Position numbers and translations under genes: made by a program. From NCBI GenBank assembly GCA_902766515.1, contig CACXEB010000347.1:1-5092 (forward strand): a stretch of 5,092 nucleotides of DNA, in the 5' to 3' direction. Numbering within the stretch: the stretch's first letter is position 1; every line of letters begins with the position of its first letter. The DNA comes from an uncultured Eubacteriales bacterium (lineage in GTDB: Bacteria > Bacillota_A > Clostridia > Christensenellales > Aristaeellaceae). Below are positions 1 through 5,092 of this stretch, piece by piece. Under the pieces are notes generated by a model. It did not search any database. It was not told the origin of the DNA and saw nothing but the letters and a program-made list of their open reading frames with translations.

Positions 1-1
1 C

Positions 2-1534
2 ACGGTGATCACTGCCAAGGGCTGCGCCAAGGATCTGAACCCTGACGGCACGGAACGGGGCACCTTCCTGTCCGCCACCTTCATGGTGACGGGCAATAAC
101 GTGGAGGTGGAAAACCTGACCATCCGCAACGACGCGGGCGACGGCAGGGACGTGGGCCAGGCTGTGGCTGTTTACGCCGCCGGCGACCGGGGCGTGTGGC
201 GGAATGTGCGCATGATTGCGCATCAGGATACCCTGTTCTGCGGCCCGCTGATGAAAAAAGTGGTGGACTTCATCGCCCCCCGGCAGGCCTGCGCGGAATG
301 TGTGGAATCCATTGGGGACAGCACCCTCACCCACAGCCGCCAGTATTTTGAGGATTGCTTTATTCAGGGCGACGTGGACTTTATCTTCGGCCCCTACCGC
401 TGCTGGTTTGAGCGCTGCACCCTGTTCATGAATGCCCGGGGCGGCCTGTATACGGCGGCCAACACCCCGGAGATCCAGCCCTACGGCTACGTCTTCCACC
501 GCTGCAAATTGACGGGGGAATGCGCGGAAGGCCAGGCCTACCTGGGACGGCCGTGGCGCAGGTTCTCCCGGACCGTCTTCCTTGACTGCGAGATGGATGA
601 GCACGTGGCGCCGCAGGGCTTCAGCGACTGGGACGACATCAAGGTGGTGACCGAGCGGTACGCGGAATACGGTACGACCGGCGCCCGGGCGGACCAGTCC
701 ACCCGGCACCCGGCCCAGAAGCGCATGACCGCGGAGGAAGCGCGGCGGGTGACCCTGCCGGAGGTGATCGGCGGCTATGACTGCTGGCGGCCTGACCGCC
801 GGGTGCCGACCTGGTTCCTCTGCGGGGACTCCACGATGGCCGATTATCCGGCGGACCGTTCCCCGATGGCCGGCTGGGGGCAGATGCTGCAGCCGCTGCT
901 GCCGGAGGAGGTCTTCGTCCAGAACTGCGCGGTCAACGGCCGTTCCAGCAAGAGCTTCGTGGCGGAACTGCGCCTGAACTTCATCGAGCTGTGCCTGCGG
1001 CGGGGGGACAAGCTGATCGTCTGCTTCAGCCATAACGACGAGAAGCCGGATCCGGAGCGCCGGACGGACCCGCGGATGACCTTCCCGCTCTACCTGGGCA
1101 TGTACATCGACGCGGCGCGCCGCCAGGGCGCGGAGCCGGTGCTGGTGACGCCCGCCGCGCGGCGGCGTTTTGATGCGCAGGGACGGCCGGTGCCGACTCA
1201 CGGCCCGTATCCGGACGCGATCCGCTGCCTGGCCGAGGCGCGGGGCGTTCGCCTCGTGGATCTCGAAAAGGCTACCATGGCGCTCCTGGCCCGCCTGGGG
1301 CCGGAAGGCACCCGGCGCGTCTACTGCCATGTGCCGGCGGGACACGCGCATTATCCGGACGGCCTGGAGGACAACAGCCACCTGCAGGAGGACGGGGCGA
1401 CCATGATGGCCCGGCTCTTCGTGGAGGGCCTGTACCGTCCCGGCAGCGCGGAAGGGACCGTCGCCCTCGGGGAAGCCGAGCGGCCGGAAGACATGATTGC
1501 CCTCGAAGACCATGTGCTGCGTGAAGGGAGATAA
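2..1534 (+). CDS. Bifunctional pectin esterase: pectin methylesterase (CE8) fused to rhamnogalacturonan acetylesterase-like SGNH hydrolase (CE12); 5' end missing
   Basis: Partial gene: the frame is open to the left edge, and residues before the GTG at 5 already match the CE8 fold, so that GTG is not the start and roughly 50 N-terminal residues are probably missing. Numbering from GTG 5 as residue 1, the CE8 beta-helix spans about 1-215 and carries all the family's active-site residues: Q52 (GQAVA), Q74 and D75 (HQDTL), D125 (VDFIFG) and R182 (LGRPW). A linker follows (about 215-265). The CE12 SGNH domain spans about 266-478: nucleophile S276 in GDST, block II G312 (NGRSS), block III N344 (FSHND, where a Gly is usual before the His), a TPAARRRF segment at 382-389, and the D456-H459 pair (DNSH). 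By family knowledge, CE8 demethylates homogalacturonan and CE12 deacetylates rhamnogalacturonan or related pectic oligosaccharides. It is the first visible gene of the operon and ends 4 nt before the serine hydrolase. Whether it is exported cannot be judged. Confidence 0.93.
   Translation, partial: TVITAKGCAKDLNPDGTERGTFLSATFMVTGNNVEVENLTIRNDAGDGRDVGQAVAVYAAGDRGVWRNVRMIAHQDTLFCGPLMKKVVDFIAPRQACAECVESIGDSTLTHSRQYFEDCFIQGDVDFIFGPYRCWFERCTLFMNARGGLYTAANTPEIQPYGYVFHRCKLTGECAEGQAYLGRPWRRFSRTVFLDCEMDEHVAPQGFSDWDDIKVVTERYAEYGTTGARADQSTRHPAQKRMTAEEARRVTLPEVIGGYDCWRPDRRVPTWFLCGDSTMADYPADRSPMAGWGQMLQPLLPEEVFVQNCAVNGRSSKSFVAELRLNFIELCLRRGDKLIVCFSHNDEKPDPERRTDPRMTFPLYLGMYIDAARRQGAEPVLVTPAARRRFDAQGRPVPTHGPYPDAIRCLAEARGVRLVDLEKATMALLARLGPEGTRRVYCHVPAGHAHYPDGLEDNSHLQEDGATMMARLFVEGLYRPGSAEGTVALGEAERPEDMIALEDHVLREGR
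1524..1530 (+). promoter_or_regulatory. Shine-Dalgarno AAGGGAG setting the start of the serine hydrolase
   Basis: AAGGGAG lies 8 nt before the ATG at 1539, inside the last codons of the CE8-CE12 gene. It supports ATG 1539 over the in-frame TTG at 1497 and ATG at 1512, which would overlap the upstream gene. I saw no comparable site just before the TTG. The position suggests translational coupling with the upstream gene. Confidence 0.75.
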
Positions 1535-1538
1535 GGCC

Positions 1539-2900
1539 ATGCTGGAAAGCGCGCAAAAGGACCGGCTGGCCGCGGCGGTGGAGCGCATGATCGCGCGGTT
1601 CCGCCGGGAGGATGTGAACATGCACGGCTTCCTGCTGTCGGTGGACGGCCGGCTGGCCGCGCAGGCGTACTATCCGCCCTTCCGGGAGGGGCAGCCGCAC
1701 CGGATGTATTCCGTCAGCAAGACCCTGACCGGCATCGCCGTCGGCATGCTGGCCGACGACGGGCTGCTGGCGCTGGACGATCCGATCTGCAGGTACTTTG
1801 AGGACTGGCTGCCGCCCCGGCCGGATGAGCGCCTGACCGCGCTCACGATCCGCGATATGCTCCGGATGGCGACCTGCTACCGCTGGACCGCCTACCGCGA
1901 GGGCGTGGACGAAAACTGGGCGAAGATGTTTTTCATCTCACAACCGACGCACGCGCCCGGCACGGTCTTCTATTATGACACGGGCTGCTCGCAGGCGCTG
2001 GCGGAGCTGGTGCGGCGGCGCAGCGGTATGGGCGTGCTGGATTTCCTGAACCGGCGCCTGTTCGGCCCGCTCGGCGCGAACGACCCGAAGTACTGGCTCA
2101 GGGATCCCTCCGGCTGCGAGCAGGGCGGCACGGGGCTGTGCATGTCCCTCAGGGATATGCACCGCGTGGCGCAGTGCCTGCTGGACGGCGGCGAGGGCAT
2201 CGTCCCGGCCTGGTTCGCGGCGGAGATGGGGGAAAAGCACATCGACACCCCGCTGCAGACGAACGAGGAGGAGCGCTACGGCTACGGCTGGCAGTGCTGG
2301 CGCACCCGCGCCGGATGGGCCATGTACGGGATGGGCGGCCAGCTGGCGATCCTCTGTCCGGACAAGCGGGCAGTCCTGTCCACCATCGCCGATACGCGGC
2401 TCGACCCGTTCGGGGTGCAGCGGATCTACAACGCGTTTTTTGAGGAGGTGTATCCCTGCCTGGACGCGGGCGCGCCCGAAACGCCGCGGGTCTACACCCC
2501 CGCAATGCGGCCGCTGGACGATCGGTCCGGCAGGGCGCTCACGGAAGCGGGGCCGTACGTGTTCCCGGCGGACAACCCGCTGGGGCTGAAACGCCTCAGC
2601 CTGCGGGACGGCAGGCTGTGCTATGAAAACCGCAGGGGATCCTGCGTCCTGCCGGTCTGCCCCGGCGTCGTGACGCAGGCGGCCTTCCCGGGCTGGCCGG
2701 ACGTGCCCGCGCTGGTCAGCGCCGGCTGGACGGCGGATGGCGCGCTCAGGCTGCGCTGCTTCGCTATCGGCGACGCGCCCTGCGGGTTTGACCTGCTGGC
2801 CGCCTTCGGCGACGGCGGCGTCACCGTCCAGACGCGCATGTCCCATGACCCGATGACCCGCGATTACGACGGCGTGGTCAGCGGGACCATTGAACCATAA
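1539..2900 (+). CDS. Serine hydrolase of the class C beta-lactamase / family VIII esterase-like superfamily
   Basis: A complete 453-residue protein starting at ATG 1539, chosen for the AAGGGAG 8 nt upstream and the 4-nt gap from the preceding stop. Residues about 10-305 form the beta-lactamase/transpeptidase-like domain: S58-x-x-K61 (SVSK, the acylated serine and its lysine), then GIAVGMLADDGLLALDDP, typical of COG1680 proteins. The second motif reads Y146-D147-T148, not Y-x-N. The usual KTG position is occupied by GMGGQ (264-268), as in esterases and amidohydrolases of this superfamily rather than true beta-lactamases. Residues about 310-453 form a separate, probably beta-rich C-terminal domain that I cannot name. 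There is no signal peptide or membrane segment, and the protein has several cysteines, so it is likely cytoplasmic. Placed between pectin esterases and a polygalacturonase, it may remove an ester substituent from pectic oligosaccharides, but this is inferred from context. A peptidase or general carboxylesterase role is also possible. It is not an antibiotic-resistance gene on this evidence. Confidence 0.88.
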   Translation: MLESAQKDRLAAAVERMIARFRREDVNMHGFLLSVDGRLAAQAYYPPFREGQPHRMYSVSKTLTGIAVGMLADDGLLALDDPICRYFEDWLPPRPDERLTALTIRDMLRMATCYRWTAYREGVDENWAKMFFISQPTHAPGTVFYYDTGCSQALAELVRRRSGMGVLDFLNRRLFGPLGANDPKYWLRDPSGCEQGGTGLCMSLRDMHRVAQCLLDGGEGIVPAWFAAEMGEKHIDTPLQTNEEERYGYGWQCWRTRAGWAMYGMGGQLAILCPDKRAVLSTIADTRLDPFGVQRIYNAFFEEVYPCLDAGAPETPRVYTPAMRPLDDRSGRALTEAGPYVFPADNPLGLKRLSLRDGRLCYENRRGSCVLPVCPGVVTQAAFPGWPDVPALVSAGWTADGALRLRCFAIGDAPCGFDLLAAFGDGGVTVQTRMSHDPMTRDYDGVVSGTIEP

Positions 2901-2904
2901 GGAG
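2899..2904 (+). promoter_or_regulatory. Shine-Dalgarno AAGGAG overlapping the upstream stop codon
   Basis: AAGGAG shares its first two bases with the TAA stop (2898-2900) of the serine hydrolase gene and sits 10 nt before the ATG at 2915. It fixes the polygalacturonase start and suggests that terminating ribosomes can re-initiate on the next gene. Confidence 0.75.
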
Positions 2905-2914
2905 CTGTGATACG

Positions 2915-4465
2915 ATGAAGCAGATCGATGTCTCCTCCCGCAGCTGCACGGTCCTGGTGGACGGCGGGGCGGATTACTACGCGCCGAAGCCTTACGCGCT
3001 GACCCTGAACGGCGCGCCGGTGGATGCGGCCGACCGCGCGGTGGTCACCCTGTTCGGGCTCTGGCCGGACACGGAATATACGCTGGTCCGCACCCGGCCG
3101 GATGAACCGGAGGAGGTCCTTGCCTTCCGCACCCGGCCGGAGGTATGCACCTTCAATGTCCGCCGCTTCGGAGCGGTGGGCGACGGGGCGGCCGACGATA
3201 CCGCGGCCCTGCAGGGAGCCATCCTCTGCTGCCCGGACGGCGGGCGGGTGCTGATCCCGGCGGGGCAGTACTGGACCGGACCGCTGTTTCTGAAAAGCCA
3301 TATCACGCTGGAACTGGCGGCCGGCGCGGAACTCAGGCTGATTACGGATCCCCAGCGCTTCCCCGTCCTGCCCGGCATGACGCGCACGACGGACGAGCAG
3401 GGCGAAGTGCTGCTGGGCAGCTGGGAAGGCAATCCGCTGGACATGTACGCCGCCGCGATCACCGGCATCGGCGTCGAGGATGTCCGCATCATCGGCCAGG
3501 GGATCGTGGACGGCTGCGCCAGCCGCGACAACTGGTGGAAACAGGCCAAGAGGGCCGTCGGGCCCTACCGGCCGCGGCTGTTCTACCTGCGGGACTGCAG
3601 GCATGTGACCGTCCAGGGCCTGACCTTTCGCAACAGCCCGGCATGGAACCTGCACCCGACCTTCTCGGAGGACCTGAGCTTCCTGAACGTCCGGGTGGAG
3701 GCGCCCGCGGACAGCCCGAACACGGACGGCTTTGATCCGGAAAGCTGCCGGCACATCCGCCTGATGGGCACCGTCTTCTCCGTCGGGGACGACTGCATCG
3801 CCCTCAAGGCGGGCAAAATCTACATGGGCGAGACCTACCACACCCCCTGCGAGGACATTGAGATCGCGTGGTGTCTCATGCTGGACGGCCACGGCGGCGT
3901 GACCGTCGGCAGCGAGATGGCGGGCGGCGTGCGGGACGTGCGCGTCCATCACTGCCGGATGGTCGGCAACGACCGCGGCCTGCGCATCAAAACCCGGCGG
4001 GGGCGCGGGCGGTACGGCGTGATCGACCGCATCCGCTTCGAGGACGTGCGCATGGAGCGCGTCAAGACGCCGCTGGTGGTCAACGCGATGTATTTCTGCG
4101 ATCCGGACGGCCGCACCGCCACGGTGCAGAGCCGTGACCCGAAGCCGGTGGACGATACGACCCCGACCGTGGGCAGCATCACCTACGAGCGCGTTACCGC
4201 AACGGTCTGCGCCGGCTGCGCAGCCTATATCCTCGGCCTGCCGGAGCGCCCCGTGCAGGAGATCCGCCTGAGCGACTGCCGCTTCGCCTTCGCGGACGAT
4301 CCCCAGCCCATGACGCCCGCGATGGCGGCCGGGGTCCCCCTCTGCGCAGGGGAGGGCGTGATCGCGCAGTACGTGGACAAGCTGGTCCTGCATCACGTCA
4401 CCATCGAAGGCCTCCGGGGTGAGCGGATGACGCTGGAGCAGGTCGGAAGCGTGGAAGATGAATGA
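2915..4465 (+). CDS. GH28 polygalacturonase, probably cytoplasmic and exo-acting, with N-terminal FN3-like domain
   Basis: A complete 516-residue glycoside hydrolase family 28 protein. Residues about 10-75 resemble a fibronectin-III-like module (LFGLWPDTEYTLVRT, ending FRTRPE), an arrangement known from bacterial exo-polygalacturonases. The beta-helix begins at about 80 with a pectate-lyase-3-like segment (NVRRFGAVGDGAADDT). All four GH28 signatures are intact: N269-T270-D271 (NTDGFD), G291-D292-D293 (GDDCIAL), G325-H326-G327 (GHGG, followed by VGSE) and R357-I358-K359 (RIK). By family knowledge, the aspartates perform inverting hydrolysis of alpha-1,4-galacturonosyl bonds, and the RIK basic residues bind the substrate carboxylate. 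The N-terminus MKQIDVSSRS has no signal sequence, so the likely substrates are imported oligogalacturonides after deesterification by the upstream gene products. ATG 2915 is preceded by AAGGAG, and the gene is the last of the operon. The exo mode is inferred from domain architecture; specificity for unsaturated or rhamnogalacturonan ends is an alternative. Confidence 0.94.
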   Translation: MKQIDVSSRSCTVLVDGGADYYAPKPYALTLNGAPVDAADRAVVTLFGLWPDTEYTLVRTRPDEPEEVLAFRTRPEVCTFNVRRFGAVGDGAADDTAALQGAILCCPDGGRVLIPAGQYWTGPLFLKSHITLELAAGAELRLITDPQRFPVLPGMTRTTDEQGEVLLGSWEGNPLDMYAAAITGIGVEDVRIIGQGIVDGCASRDNWWKQAKRAVGPYRPRLFYLRDCRHVTVQGLTFRNSPAWNLHPTFSEDLSFLNVRVEAPADSPNTDGFDPESCRHIRLMGTVFSVGDDCIALKAGKIYMGETYHTPCEDIEIAWCLMLDGHGGVTVGSEMAGGVRDVRVHHCRMVGNDRGLRIKTRRGRGRYGVIDRIRFEDVRMERVKTPLVVNAMYFCDPDGRTATVQSRDPKPVDDTTPTVGSITYERVTATVCAGCAAYILGLPERPVQEIRLSDCRFAFADDPQPMTPAMAAGVPLCAGEGVIAQYVDKLVLHHVTIEGLRGERMTLEQVGSVEDE

Positions 4466-4473
4466 TCATTGAT

Positions 4474-4494
4474 CAGCCCGTGCAAAAGGGGCTG
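4474..4494 (+). other. Small stem-loop just after the polygalacturonase stop
   Basis: CAGCCC (4474-4479) pairs perfectly with GGGCTG (4489-4494) around a 9-nt loop. On the + strand an A-run follows rather than a U-run, so it is not an intrinsic terminator by itself. It may protect the 3' end of the operon transcript or be incidental. Confidence 0.4.
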
Positions 4495-4510
4495 TAAAAA
4501 AAGAACACTG

Positions 4511-4567
4511 AAAAAAAGCAGCTTCGCTTTCCATGGCCCGGCTGCTTTTTCTTCTTGATTTTTTTCG
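4511..4567 (+). terminator. Rho-independent terminator of the pectin operon (bidirectional)
   Basis: AAAAAGCAGC (4513-4522) is perfectly complementary to GCTGCTTTTT (4541-4550), giving a 10-bp stem with an 18-nt loop. The GC core is the five pairs GCAGC/GCTGC. On the + strand the stem runs straight into T-rich sequence (TTTTTCTTCTTGATTTTTTT to about 4565). On the - strand the A-run 4511-4517 becomes a seven-U tract right after the GC core, so the same hairpin can end the minus-strand gene. The position between two convergent stop codons fits this role. Confidence 0.8.
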
Positions 4568-4623
4568 GCCCGGATGAGGGTGTTTTGGTTGCGCCATTCT
4601 CCCGCCAACGGCCGGCCGGACGG

Positions 4624-5092
4624 TCACAGCTGGCGGATCAGTTCTTCGGCCATCTGCTCTGCGTCGGCGGCGTCCGGGGCAGTGAGAAGATAGATGGAGT
4701 TGCCGTCATACCAGACGCAGCCGGGGCGGCCGCCGTTGGTGTAGCTGTACAGGTCATAGCCCAGGACGTTCCGGTGCGTACCTTCGCCGTCCTCCATGAC
4801 GGAGGCGAAGGCACTGGCGGCGTCTCTGAAGCTGAAGATCAGCAGATGCGCGAAGAAGTACTCTTTCGTTTTCTTTCGGTAGTTGGCCTCGGTGACGAGA
4901 TGGCCGTCCTTAAGCCTTGATTCGCCTCCGTCGTATTCCCAGCCGATCCGATCAAGGTTCAAATGATCCATGGGGGAACCGAGCCGCGTGCCGAGAATGC
5001 CGAGTGTATCCGCGTACATGAAATGATCCGGATAACCGGAAGGATCGTCCAGCATGGCGCTGACCTGTTCTTTCGTCAGATGGATTCCTTCG
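4624..5092 (-). CDS. Hypothetical protein, 3' part only (runs off the right edge)
   Basis: On the minus strand the frame is open from the window edge (first full codon at 5091-5089) to TGA at 4626-4624, giving 155 visible residues. An ATG exists at 5055-5053, but the frame continues upstream with plausible protein (EGIHLTKEQVSA). I saw no convincing ribosome binding site before that ATG, so the true start is probably outside the window. I do not recognise a family. The visible part is soluble-looking and mixed alpha/beta, with one short hydrophobic patch (YFFAHLLIFSF, about 79-89), one cysteine (125), and a C-terminus in which a strand (NSIYLLTAP) leads into an acidic amphipathic helix (DAADAEQMAEELIRQL). 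No catalytic motif is evident. Its GC content looks about ten points below that of the pectin genes. It is convergent with the operon and shares its terminator, so no functional link is implied. An extracellular lipoprotein domain is possible, but the N-terminus that would show it is missing. Confidence 0.72.
   Translation of the reverse strand, partial: EGIHLTKEQVSAMLDDPSGYPDHFMYADTLGILGTRLGSPMDHLNLDRIGWEYDGGESRLKDGHLVTEANYRKKTKEYFFAHLLIFSFRDAASAFASVMEDGEGTHRNVLGYDLYSYTNGGRPGCVWYDGNSIYLLTAPDAADAEQMAEELIRQL

Larger units (their letters stand above)
4466..4623. other. Non-coding spacer between convergent genes
   Basis: This is the only intergenic stretch of note, and it is AT-richer than its flanks. 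It holds a small GC hairpin, the bidirectional terminator, a T-rich tail up to about 4565, and a CGGCCGGCCG palindrome (4609-4618) just past the stop of the minus-strand gene. No credible gene or promoter was seen in it. Confidence 0.7.

Noticed and set aside
5..7. GTG as the start of the CE8-CE12 gene
   Set aside because: The frame is open upstream, no ribosome binding site can be seen, and the CE8 fold requires more N-terminal sequence; the gene is truncated by the window.
1497..1499. TTG as an alternative start of the serine hydrolase
   Set aside because: It would overlap the upstream gene by 38 nt and add residues unlike the family. ATG 1539 has a well-spaced AAGGGAG.
1272..1700. 142-codon minus-strand open frame across the first operon junction
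   Set aside because: It spans two well-supported + strand genes and their tight junction; the sequence is biased and unrecognisable, so it is a shadow.
1938..2846. 302-codon minus-strand open frame within the serine hydrolase gene
   Set aside because: High-GC antisense shadow with low-complexity Ala/Arg/Gly/Pro-rich sequence and no recognisable domain or ribosome binding site.
1539..2900. Antibiotic-resistance beta-lactamase
   Set aside because: The KTG motif is replaced by GMGGQ, Y-x-N by YDT, no export signal is present, and the context is a pectin operon.
2864..4396. 510-codon open frame on the minus strand across the GH28 gene
   Set aside because: It is antisense to a gene with all GH28 motifs intact. 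Its composition (His, Ala, Arg, Gly, Val rich) is the usual product of reading high-GC3 codons backwards, and it has no family motif.
4461..4475. AATGATCATT palindrome and repeated TGATCA at the GH28 stop codon
   Set aside because: Short, overlaps the coding end, and sits after the operon, so an operator role is unlikely; best explained by chance.
4393..4608. 71-codon minus-strand frame through the terminator
   Set aside because: It translates straight through the terminator hairpin and poly-A/T tracts into the GH28 3' end, with no supporting signal.
4609..4618. CGGCCGGCCG palindrome beside the minus-strand stop codon
   Set aside because: A 10-bp GC palindrome is not remarkable in this composition, and without a loop or U-run it is not a convincing terminator.
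4555..4920. 121-codon + strand open frame opposite the hypothetical gene
   Set aside because: It begins inside the terminator T-tract, has no ribosome binding site, and is antisense to the more protein-like minus-strand frame.

Overview
The window looks like a pectin-degradation locus from a high-GC member of the Clostridia, probably an uncultured gut or rumen bacterium. This assignment is an inference. It rests on the family mix (CE8, CE12, GH28 and a class-C-beta-lactamase-like serine hydrolase), on strong AGGAG-type ribosome binding sites with tight gene spacing, and on the absence of visible signal peptides. No taxonomic marker gene is present.

Layout. Positions 1-4465 (+ strand) hold a compact three-gene operon: (i) a 5'-truncated two-domain esterase, pectin methylesterase (CE8) fused to a rhamnogalacturonan acetylesterase-like SGNH hydrolase (CE12); (ii) a serine hydrolase of the class C beta-lactamase/esterase superfamily; (iii) a GH28 polygalacturonase with an N-terminal fibronectin-III-like domain, probably exo-acting. 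The gaps are 4 and 14 nt, and each downstream gene has its Shine-Dalgarno sequence at or over the upstream stop codon. Positions 4466-4623 are a non-coding spacer between convergent genes and hold a bidirectional terminator. Positions 4624-5092 (- strand) hold the 3' part of an unrecognised gene that runs off the right edge and has visibly lower GC.

How the genes fit together. The likely scheme is intracellular finishing of imported pectic oligosaccharides. CE8 removes methyl esters from galacturonate, CE12 removes acetyl groups, and the serine hydrolase possibly removes a further ester decoration. GH28 then hydrolyses the exposed alpha-1,4-galacturonosyl linkages. The two complete operon proteins start without any hydrophobic export signal, which supports a cytoplasmic location. 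The CE8-CE12 N-terminus lies outside the window, so its location cannot be read.

I found no RNA genes, CRISPR array, insertion sequence, integrase or att-like repeat. The operon promoter lies upstream of the window. The most distinctive items are the CE8-CE12 fusion, the Gly-to-Ser change in the CE12 block III motif, and the serine hydrolase, whose second and third active-site motifs are not those of true beta-lactamases. I see no clear sign of an entirely new kind of system.
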